Assembly (NCBI GenBank): GCA_034422875.1
Contig: DAOUJI010000039.1
Span: forward strand, 1 to 8,281
DNA from: DAOUJI01 sp034422875
GTDB lineage: Bacteria > Chloroflexota > Dehalococcoidia > Lucifugimonadales > JAGWBF01
Direction of reading: 5' to 3'
DNA: 8,281 nt
Shown: piece by piece, positions 1 through 5,338 of the stretch
Layout of the letters: each line of letters opens with the position of its first letter
Numbering within the stretch: position 1 is the stretch's first letter
Program-made: the position numbers and the translations under genes
Notes under the pieces: generated by a model
Seen by the model: the letters and a program-made list of their open reading frames with translations, nothing else
Told to the model about the DNA's origin: nothing
The model's database searches: none

Positions 1-126
1 CAGGAACGACTGTGGTCTCTGGCGGAAACCAACGGATTAACCCAGACCCCGGGCAACAATCACATTTGAGGCAACGTATGGCTTTCGGTAACAGTTTCTC
101 TTGAGGCAACACGGGAAGACGCCGAC
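1..126. other. left-edge stretch, no supported gene
   Basis: This lies downstream of the OsmC gene and runs off the window. Plus-strand frame 1 is open from the edge for 22 codons to a TGA at 67-69 and could be the tail of a convergent gene, but 22 residues are too few to judge. A 10-base direct repeat, TTGAGGCAAC, occurs at 66-75 and 101-110. I see no convincing terminator hairpin for the minus-strand operon. Confidence 0.3.
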
Positions 127-555
127 TCAGGCTACTACGTCCACCTCGTCGAAAATCCTGGGTCCCTCGGTGAGTGTCCTGTGGACTGGGCACCGGGTGG
201 CTATGACAGCCAGCCGGTCCTTTTGTTCCTGGTCCAGGGCGCCTTTGAGGACGATGTAACGCCGGATCACGTTGACGATGGAATTGTCGTTCTCTTCACA
301 TTCCTCGCAGTCCTTGGCGTGCACCCGTTCGTGGCTAAGCTCCACAGTGACCCCCTCCAGGGGCCATTCCTTCCTCCTGGCGTACAGGAGGAGGGTCATG
401 GAGGTTCACGTGCCCAGGGAGGCCAGAAGCAGCTCATAGGGGTTGGGGCCCAGGCCGTCTCCTTCTCCCGGAGGTTCGTCCGCCACCAGGGCCTGGCTAG
501 GAGTGGTGATGACGTGCTGCATGTTCTTGAAACTCTCGACTCTGACTGTGTCCAT
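127..555 (-). CDS. OsmC/Ohr-family peroxidase, selenocysteine-containing (142 aa, UGA-encoded Sec50)
   Basis: Family role: OsmC/Ohr proteins are cytoplasmic thiol peroxidases that reduce organic hydroperoxides with two conserved cysteines. The frame opens at an ATG at 553-555, preceded by AAGGAG with a 4-nt spacer, and runs to a TGA at 127-129. It is interrupted once, by TGA at 406-408. Residues 38-48 (GPNPYELLLAS) lead into SLG-T-U-TSMTL, the helix that in family members reads roughly GACTSMTL, so the TGA replaces the peroxidatic Cys. The second motif is Cys122 in CPVHRTL. Residues 77-90 carry the subfamily insert HAKDCEECE (Cys83, Cys86). Total length matches the usual 130-150 residues. Starting at Met53 instead would remove the N-terminal domain and the catalytic site and leaves no Shine-Dalgarno sequence. 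It is the last gene of a hyuA-hyuB-osmC run, 41 nt after hyuB. A nonsense mutation is the alternative, but the TGA position, the hairpin after it and the intact frame beyond favour Sec. Confidence 0.85.
364..401 (-). promoter_or_regulatory. candidate bacterial SECIS stem-loop inside the OsmC gene
   Basis: On the mRNA sense strand the core is CCUCCUG, loop UACGC, CAGGAGG (373-391), seven perfect Watson-Crick pairs. The stem begins 15 nt after the UGA. It extends by U-A, then, past a C/A mismatch, by two C-G pairs, and past a small internal loop by CCA/UGG (364-366 with 399-401). If the closing G-C pair opens, the apical loop starts with G, as in the bacterial SECIS consensus (a G among the first loop bases, loop roughly 16-37 nt after the UGA). 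It would recruit SelB with Sec-tRNA. Pairing was worked out by eye. Confidence 0.75.
406..408 (-). other. in-frame UGA read as selenocysteine (codon 50)
   Basis: The minus-strand codons around it read GGC ACG TGA ACC TCC ATG. Frame continuity holds for 49 codons before and 92 after. Substituting Cys restores the canonical OsmC catalytic-helix motif. Other genes in the window (mtnA, mtnP, both PaREP1-like genes and this gene itself) end in TGA, so UGA is a normal stop in this genome and recoding must be local. Confidence 0.83.
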
Positions 556-596
556 GCGACTCCTTTTTTGTGTGTGCCGTCTATCTGTTGGATGAT

Positions 597-2222
597 TTAG
601 GTTTGGTCAGGCGGCTTTCCCCAGCCGCCTCCGCCCGGGGTCCTGACGCTGAGCACGTCGCCCGGTTCCACGTCCAGAACTTCTTTCCCTGACAGCTTGA
701 CCTCTTCATAGCCGCCCTTAAGCAGCAGGTTTTCTCCCTGCTCCCCGTGGTGGCCGCCGTGGAGTCCGTAAGGGGAGAACCGCCGTCTTTCGGATAGAAC
801 AGTGACCCTTGCAGGGGCCAGGAATTCGGTGTCCCGCACGACGCCGTCGCCGCCTTTGTGCTGACCGTCTCCGCCCGTGCCGCGGCGGATGGCGTACTTG
901 CGCACCCTGAAGGGGTATACGAACTCCAGGGCCTCGATGGGTGTGTTCATGGTGTTGGTCATGTGGGTGTGAATCCCTGAAATGCCGTCTTTTGTGGGTC
1001 TGGCGCCCATTCCGCCGGCGATGGTCTCGTAGTAGACGAAGGGCTTGTCCCTAACCGGGTCATGGCCTCCGATTAGCACGTTGTTCATAGTGCCCTGGCT
1101 GGCGGCTGGGACCCTGTCCGGGACCGCCTGGGCCATTGCCGCCAGCAGCACGTCGGTGATTCTTTGGGACGTCTCCACGTTCCCTCCGGCCACGCCGTGT
1201 TGAGGGTCGGGATTTACCAGACAACCTTTGGGCGCATGGACGGTGACTGGTCTCATGCAGCCCTGGTTTGGCGGAGCTCCTCCTCCCACCAGGCAGTGGA
1301 CAATATAGAGCACGGCCGACGATGTCACCGCGAAAGGTGCGTTGATGCATCCTGGCCTCTGAGGCGACGTGCCAGTGAAGTCCACCGTGAGACTGTCTCC
1401 GTCGACCTGGATTGCGACGCGAATGGGCACAGGCTGGTTGGACTGGCCGTCGTCGTCCATGTAGTCGCCAGCCTCGTAGGTCCCATCTGGAACGCCGGAT
1501 ATTCCCGCCCGGGTAAGCCGCTCCGAGTAGGCGAGCAGGGCGTCCATGTGCTCCAAAACGGCGCCGGAGTCGTACCGCTCAACGATTTCTTGTACGCGAC
1601 GTTCTCCTATCCTGATGGACGCTATCTGGGCTGCCAGGTCTCCTCTGCGTTCGTCGGGGGTGCGGGAGTTCCTGCAGATCAGCTCTACGGCTTCCCTGTT
1701 CAGCCGGCCCGACCTGACCAGCTTGAGGGGCGGGATAATGGTCCCCTCCTGGTAAAGCTCGGTGGATAGAGGAAGCGAGCCCGGCGTCATTCCCCCAACG
1801 TCGGCGTGGTGCCCCCGGTTGGATACGAAGGAGATCAGCTCTCGCTGCGGGCCGCGTCCGCTGAACACTGGAGCTACCATCGTGATGTCGGGAAGGTGGG
1901 AGCCGCCGAGGTAGGGATCATTGAGCGCCACGATATCGCCCGGCCCTAGACGTCCTGGGAACACCTCAAGGGCGGCCCTCACCGATGCGGGCATTGCACC
2001 CAGATGCACCGGGATGTGGGACGCCTGGGCGGCCATCTGGCCGACGGGATCGAATAGGGCGCACGAGAAGTCCAGGCGTTCCTTGATGTTGGGAGAGTAG
2101 GCGGTGCGTTGCAGAGTCACGCCCATCTCCTCGCACACGGACGTGAACAGGTTCTTGAAAACTTCCAGGCTGATGGGGTCTACCACGGCTTTGCCTTGGG
2201 CGTCAGGATTAGGTTGCCCCAC
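597..2222 (-). CDS. hyuB: HyuB-type hydantoinase/oxoprolinase B subunit
   Basis: B subunit of the ATP-dependent N-methylhydantoinase/5-oxoprolinase family, which with HyuA opens cyclic amide rings or, in relatives, carboxylates ketones. The substrate cannot be told from sequence. Seen: VVDPISLEVFKN near residue 13, the usual N-terminal signature; QRTAYSPNIKERLDFSCALF (38-57); NDPYLGGSHLPD (101-112); NRGHHADVGG (135-144); and the glycine-rich C-terminal GGGGWGKP (about 531-538) typical of the family. Length of 541 aa is normal. The listed start is a GTG at 2222 overlapping hyuA by 43 nt. A second GTG at 2184-2186 (residue 13) would give 529 aa and a tight 7-nt overlap (GTGGTAG), and fits better where relatives begin. 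The stop is TAA. Co-transcription with hyuA is near certain from the overlap. Confidence 0.93.
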   Translation of the reverse strand: MGQPNPDAQGKAVVDPISLEVFKNLFTSVCEEMGVTLQRTAYSPNIKERLDFSCALFDPVGQMAAQASHIPVHLGAMPASVRAALEVFPGRLGPGDIVALNDPYLGGSHLPDITMVAPVFSGRGPQRELISFVSNRGHHADVGGMTPGSLPLSTELYQEGTIIPPLKLVRSGRLNREAVELICRNSRTPDERRGDLAAQIASIRIGERRVQEIVERYDSGAVLEHMDALLAYSERLTRAGISGVPDGTYEAGDYMDDDGQSNQPVPIRVAIQVDGDSLTVDFTGTSPQRPGCINAPFAVTSSAVLYIVHCLVGGGAPPNQGCMRPVTVHAPKGCLVNPDPQHGVAGGNVETSQRITDVLLAAMAQAVPDRVPAASQGTMNNVLIGGHDPVRDKPFVYYETIAGGMGARPTKDGISGIHTHMTNTMNTPIEALEFVYPFRVRKYAIRRGTGGDGQHKGGDGVVRDTEFLAPARVTVLSERRRFSPYGLHGGHHGEQGENLLLKGGYEEVKLSGKEVLDVEPGDVLSVRTPGGGGWGKPPDQT

Positions 2223-4192
2223 GGGTCCACCCGGCCCGACCAGCCCGGCGGCATCACGGTAGTGGAGTCCAACTGGACAATCAGGGCTGGACCTTCTATC
2301 AGGTTGCCGGGCTCCAGCAGTTCCCGTTGATATACGTTTGTGGATACCTTGCCTTCGGCGAAAACGGCCCCAACCTCCGCAACCCTGGCCCTGGCCGGGG
2401 ATTCTCCGGACTCGGGCTGCGGCGCCGCCTCTGGAGCGTCACCGGGCAGCGCCATCTTCAAGCGCAGGTTCACTACTTCCACGGGCTCGTTGGCGTCGGA
2501 GTAGCCGAATCGCTGCCTGTGGGCCCTGTGAAAGGCCGATGTTATAGCCTTGGCCACGCCGGTCCTGCTTTTGGGGAAGTCCACGTTCAACTCATAGGAC
2601 TGGCCAACGTACCGTACGTCCAGGGAACGCTTGGGAACGGCTCTGTCCAGGTCCAGTCCCTCGCTTGACATGTCATCGTACGCGGCATCCAGCAGTTGGG
2701 CGAACCCTTCTTCCATTCGTTCTGGCGTGAGGTCGGGGCCTCTGAGCATGACAGTCCTGGAGTAGTCTTTGACTATGTCTGCGATTCCGGCGCCCAGGGC
2801 AGACAGAACGCCGGGATTGAGTGGGACGAGCACCCGTGGAATGCCCAGCTCCTGGGCCAGCTCACAGCAGTGCATGGGGCCCGCCCCGCCAAAGGCCAGA
2901 AGAGTGAAGCGCCTGGGATCGTAGCCTCGCTCCATCGATATGGTGCGTATGGCCCGCTCCATGCTGGAGTTGACCACCCGGATAATTCCTAGCGCCGCTG
3001 TCTCTGTGGCAACGGACATCGATCCAGCCAGTCCTTCCATCAGGCTGACCGAACGACGCCGGTCCAGCGGCAAGCTGCCGTCCAGGAAATGGTCGGGCTG
3101 GAGGCGGCCCAGGACTAAGTTGGCGTCGGTGACCGTGATGTGATGCCCCTTCCCGTAGCAGGCGGGCCCGGGGTCGGCGCCCGCCGACTCGGGCCCTACG
3201 GTGAGGGCGCCCCCGACATCCAATCGCGCTATGGAGCCTCCTCCGGCTCCCACGGTGTGAATCTCAATCATGGGAACGCTGACTGGGCACCCGGCGACCT
3301 CTGAAGCGGTGGTCTCCTTGATTCTGCCGGGACACAGCGAGACGTCGGTGGAGGTCCCGCCCATGTCGAAGGTTATGAGATCTTGGTATCCGGCTTGCGA
3401 CCCAACGTGGAAGGCGCCGACGACGCCTCCGGCGGGTCCGCTCAGGATGGTCCGCACAGGCTGGTGAGAGGCTAGGGCGCTGGTGATGCTGCCCCCGGAG
3501 GACTGCATGATCCTGAGGCTGCTCCCCAATGACTCTTCAAGATTGCCCAGGTAGCTTGACATGGCTGGGCCGACGTAGGCGTTGACCGTTACGGCGCTGG
3601 TGCGCTCGTATTCACGGAATTCGGGCAACACCTGGCTGGAAACTGAGAAGAAAGGCTTGGGGTCAAGAGCGTCCAAAGCCTCCAGAACCATGTTCTCGTG
3701 CAATGGATTGAGGAATGAAAAGAGGAGGGAGACCGCCACGGCCTCGGGACGCGATTCACGCATCGCCTCTATGACCGCCGCCAGGTCGTCGTCGGTGGGG
3801 GAGACCAGTACGGCGCCTGTGTAGTCAATTCGCTCGTGCAAGCCGTATCGCAGGTCTGCTGGCGCCAGGGGTTCCGGCCTATCCATCATCAGGTCGTAGA
3901 TGTCTTTCCGGTTCTGGCGCCCGATTTCCAGCACGTCCTCGAACCCCTGGGTGGTTATTAGAGCGGTCCGGGCGCCCTTACGTTCCAGGATCGCATTGGT
4001 GGCCACCGTAGAACCGTGCACAAAGGATGCGCCATCCACTCCCAGGTCCCGGATGCCCTTAAGGATGGCCACCGACGGATCGGCTGGGGTTGAGGGAGCC
4101 TTGTGCACCGTTACTCGCCCGTCCTTCAAGACGACAAAGTCGGTGAACGTGCCCCCGACGTCTATTCCGACGACTGTGTTGTCCGAGGCCAT
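2180..4192 (-). CDS. hyuA: HyuA-type hydantoinase/oxoprolinase A subunit (ATPase)
   Basis: A subunit of the hydantoinase/5-oxoprolinase family, with an actin-like ATPase fold that phosphorylates the substrate for the B subunit. Seen: GIDVGGTFTDFV (9-20), the first phosphate-binding motif of the N-terminal domain; VHGSTVATNAILERKGA (58-74); ILSGPAGGVVGA (249-260); FDMGGTSTDVS (275-285), the second phosphate motif; HTVGAGGGS (312-320); GPESAGADPGPACYG (333-347); and LLAFGGAGPMH (431-441). The C-terminal domain carries DVRYVGQSYEL. Length of 670 aa is typical. The ATG start is clear because the first motif begins nine residues in; a GGGAG lies about 11 nt upstream. First gene of the minus-strand operon, with a TATAAT box 45-50 nt upstream. 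Named substrates of relatives include hydantoins, 5-oxoproline and acetone/acetophenone; I cannot choose among them. Confidence 0.94.
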   Translation of the reverse strand: MASDNTVVGIDVGGTFTDFVVLKDGRVTVHKAPSTPADPSVAILKGIRDLGVDGASFVHGSTVATNAILERKGARTALITTQGFEDVLEIGRQNRKDIYDLMMDRPEPLAPADLRYGLHERIDYTGAVLVSPTDDDLAAVIEAMRESRPEAVAVSLLFSFLNPLHENMVLEALDALDPKPFFSVSSQVLPEFREYERTSAVTVNAYVGPAMSSYLGNLEESLGSSLRIMQSSGGSITSALASHQPVRTILSGPAGGVVGAFHVGSQAGYQDLITFDMGGTSTDVSLCPGRIKETTASEVAGCPVSVPMIEIHTVGAGGGSIARLDVGGALTVGPESAGADPGPACYGKGHHITVTDANLVLGRLQPDHFLDGSLPLDRRRSVSLMEGLAGSMSVATETAALGIIRVVNSSMERAIRTISMERGYDPRRFTLLAFGGAGPMHCCELAQELGIPRVLVPLNPGVLSALGAGIADIVKDYSRTVMLRGPDLTPERMEEGFAQLLDAAYDDMSSEGLDLDRAVPKRSLDVRYVGQSYELNVDFPKSRTGVAKAITSAFHRAHRQRFGYSDANEPVEVVNLRLKMALPGDAPEAAPQPESGESPARARVAEVGAVFAEGKVSTNVYQRELLEPGNLIEGPALIVQLDSTTVMPPGWSGRVDPWGNLILTPKAKPW

Positions 4193-4236
4193 ATAGCGCC
4201 TGCTCCCGGTTTCCTGTGAATTGAATGGCCATTGAG

Positions 4237-4263
4237 ATTATAGCTTAAAGAGAGGAACGTGAA
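4237..4263 (-). promoter_or_regulatory. candidate promoter for hyuA-hyuB-osmC
   Basis: Read on the minus strand: a perfect TATAAT -10 box at 4237-4242 and a weak TTCACG -35 match (4258-4263) with a short 15-nt spacer. The expected transcript start near 4230 would leave a leader of about 38 nt before the hyuA ATG. The -10 is convincing, the -35 is not. Confidence 0.5.
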
Positions 4264-4357
4264 TCTATGGGAGGTTGGGAGAGGAGAGCCTATACCGACC
4301 CTTATCTTGGTTGTGCAATGCAACATCGAATCTGCAAAAGGGCGATGGGCTGCTGTG

Positions 4358-4366
4358 TGGTAGAAT
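4358..4366 (+). promoter_or_regulatory. candidate extended -10 for the PaREP1-like pair
   Basis: TGG followed by TAGAAT (4361-4366) matches an extended -10 element. No good -35 is visible 16-18 nt upstream. A transcript start near 4373 would leave about 67 nt of leader to the ATG at 4440. Confidence 0.3.
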
Positions 4367-4421
4367 CATAAATGTACGGAAAAGGGTCCGGTGCGCTTAA
4401 AGCCGGATGCCTCGAACCAAT

Positions 4422-5167
4422 CCAAGTGGACGATTTCTGATGACCTCCCAAGTGGAACACTACAACTCCATAAGCCAGGACTTTCTCGCCAAGGCCCGGA
4501 CATATTTGACCCAGGACGACCTTCTTCAAGCTTCGGAGAAGGGATGGGGAGCTGCTGCGCATAAAGTCAAGAGCGTTGCCGAAGCGAGGGGTTGGCCTCG
4601 TGGCGGCAATCGGGAACTCTATCAAGCCCTGAATCGACTGGCGACTGAGGTCAATGACAGGGAGTTGCGAATTCTTTTTAACGCAGCCAGCGCCCTGCAT
4701 GCGAACTTCTACGAGGGGTGGATGCCGAGGGAAATGGTGGAAGAGGGGCTTAGCCAAGTAACGGAGTTGCTTCGAAAGTTGGACGGCGTTGACGGAGCCA
4801 ACAGTGGAGATTCTGTATGAACTCCCAAGTGGACCACTACAACTCCATCAGCCGGGACTTCTTGACGAAAGCCCGTACTTACTTGAATCAAGACGACCTG
4901 CTCCAAGCGTCTGAGAAGGGATGGGGAGCCGCAGCCCATAAGGTCAAGCGCGTTGCAGAAGCTAGGGGCTGGCCCCACACGGGTCACAGGGAGCTTTGGA
5001 GGGCGGTCAACTCTCTTGTGAATGAGACTGGAGACACGGAGATACGAAGACTCTTTGGATTGGCGGGTTTCCTACACACCAACTTCTATGAGGATTGGCT
5101 CCCTTGGGAGGCCGTAGAGGACTATCTTTCCGGGGTGGAAGAGTTGTTGCGAAAGGTGGACGCTCTT
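4422..5167 (+). repeat. tandem gene duplication (two diverged units)
   Basis: Unit 1 runs from about 4422 to 4791 and unit 2 from about 4801 to 5163, each including about 18 nt before its ATG. The copies share long stretches of DNA in the first half but differ at roughly 19 synonymous sites within the first 52 codons, so the duplication is old and kept by selection rather than recent. Confidence 0.7.
4440..4820 (+). CDS. PaREP1/HEPN-like small helical protein, copy 1
   Basis: A 126-aa, probably all-helical cytoplasmic protein. The pattern DFLAKARTYLTQDDLLQASE followed by GWGAAAHKVKSVAEARGW, then LHANFYEGWMPREMVEEG and a leucine-rich last helix, resembles the PaREP1 family, which I associate with the HEPN/KNTase C-terminal-like four-helix bundles. 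Molecular function is not established for the family. The start at 4440 is preferred over an in-frame ATG at 4407 because it aligns with the start of the downstream copy (MTSQVEHYN against MNSQVDHYN), and the 18 nt before both ATGs are also similar (AGTGGA then GATTTCTG or GATTCTGT). No signal peptide or membrane segment. Its TGA stop overlaps the next ATG by 4 nt, so the two are translationally coupled. No partner nucleotidyltransferase gene lies beside it, which argues against a simple HEPN-MNT toxin pair. Confidence 0.75.
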   Translation: MTSQVEHYNSISQDFLAKARTYLTQDDLLQASEKGWGAAAHKVKSVAEARGWPRGGNRELYQALNRLATEVNDRELRILFNAASALHANFYEGWMPREMVEEGLSQVTELLRKLDGVDGANSGDSV

Positions 5168-5173
5168 TCCTGA
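4817..5173 (+). CDS. PaREP1/HEPN-like small helical protein, copy 2 (tandem paralogue)
   Basis: A 118-aa paralogue of the preceding gene. By hand alignment the first 52 residues differ at six positions (about 88% identical); the following 63 keep about 35 identities (about 56%). Conserved across both: HYNSIS, FL-KARTYL, QDDLLQASEKGWGAAAHKVK, VAEARGWP, REL, LH-NFYE-W-P, LLRK-D. The ATG at 4817 overlaps the previous stop as ATGA, and GTGGAG lies 7 nt upstream. Sharing a transcript and ribosome traffic with copy 1 suggests they may form a heterodimer; this is inference. The lone HxNFYE-like motif is the most family-specific part. Function unknown. Confidence 0.75.
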   Translation: MNSQVDHYNSISRDFLTKARTYLNQDDLLQASEKGWGAAAHKVKRVAEARGWPHTGHRELWRAVNSLVNETGDTEIRRLFGLAGFLHTNFYEDWLPWEAVEDYLSGVEELLRKVDALS

Positions 5174-5220
5174 CCCTCGGTGGCCACCTTTCCCTGGCGT
5201 CAAGATCAAGGTCAAGGGAC

Positions 5221-5242
5221 GCCTGCTCGGGCAGGTTTCCTT
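5221..5242 (+). terminator. possible terminator of the PaREP1-like transcript
   Basis: CCTGC, loop TCGG, GCAGG (5222-5235), extended by a G-T pair, followed by TTTCCTT. The stem is GC-rich but short and the T-tract is broken. It lies 48 nt past the stop of copy 2. An inverted repeat GGCGTC (5196-5201) / GACGCC (5218-5223) overlaps its foot. Confidence 0.4.
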
Positions 5243-5269
5243 GACACTCAGCGCCCCTGAAGTTAGTAT
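5241..5269 (+). promoter_or_regulatory. near-consensus sigma-70-type promoter for the mtnA operon
   Basis: A perfect TTGACA -35 (5241-5246), exactly 17 nt of spacer, then TAGTAT (5264-5269), which keeps the first, second, fifth and sixth bases of the -10 consensus. Transcript start is expected near 5276, about 63 nt before the mtnA ATG. Confidence 0.65.
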
Positions 5270-5274
5270 GGGGC

Positions 5275-5307
5275 AAGAGCTTCTCCCTTAAGAGAGGCTT
5301 TTTGTTT
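5275..5307 (+). terminator. terminator-like hairpin at the mtnA leader start
   Basis: AGCTTCTC (5278-5285) pairs with GAGAGGCT (5292-5299) over eight pairs, one a G-U wobble, with loop CCTTAA. The pairing can extend outward by a G-U and two A-U pairs. It is followed by TTTTTGTTT. It looks like an intrinsic terminator for transcripts arriving from the PaREP1-like genes, but it also lies right at the predicted start of the mtnA transcript, so it could instead be a 5' stabilising or attenuating hairpin. Confidence 0.55.
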
Positions 5308-5321
5308 GCCTGAAAACAGGC
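5308..5321 (+). other. small hairpin in the mtnA leader
   Basis: GCCTG, loop AAAA, CAGGC: five perfect pairs, ending 17 nt before the mtnA ATG. It follows directly on the previous hairpin, so the predicted 63-nt leader is almost fully structured. No known riboswitch was recognised. Confidence 0.45.
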
Positions 5322-5338
5322 GTCGCCGGACTAGAATA

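Larger units (their letters stand above)
4193..4439. other. divergent intergenic region between hyuA and the PaREP1-like pair
   Basis: This 247-bp stretch separates two outward-facing operons and should hold both promoters. Besides the minus-strand TATAAT, it has an extended -10 candidate on the plus strand. No coding potential with family support was seen, and no clear operator palindrome was found by eye. Confidence 0.6.

Noticed and set aside
66..110. Direct repeat TTGAGGCAAC twice, spaced 35 nt
   Set aside because: Only two short copies without a consistent unit; not a CRISPR or convincing regulatory array.
127..399. 90-residue protein starting at Met53 as a complete gene
   Set aside because: It lacks the N-terminal half and the peroxidatic residue of OsmC, and has no ribosome-binding site, while the frame upstream continues the family sequence without a gap.
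406..408. TGA as a pseudogene-making nonsense mutation
   Set aside because: Only one stop, no frameshift, position identical to the catalytic Cys, hairpin at the right distance, intact second Cys. Not fully excluded without knowing whether the genome has Sec machinery.
181..600. Plus-strand 139-codon open frame opposite the OsmC gene
   Set aside because: It is the shadow of the minus-strand OsmC gene; its product is low in recognisable motifs, whereas the opposite strand gives a clear family match on both sides of the TGA.
1164..1769. Plus-strand 201-codon open frame opposite hyuB
   Set aside because: Shadow of hyuB; no motif, and unlike any family I recognise.
4440..5173. HEPN-type toxin-antitoxin system
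   Set aside because: Both genes are paralogues of the same type, with no nucleotidyltransferase or antitoxin-like partner, and no RX4-6H catalytic motif was convincingly seen.
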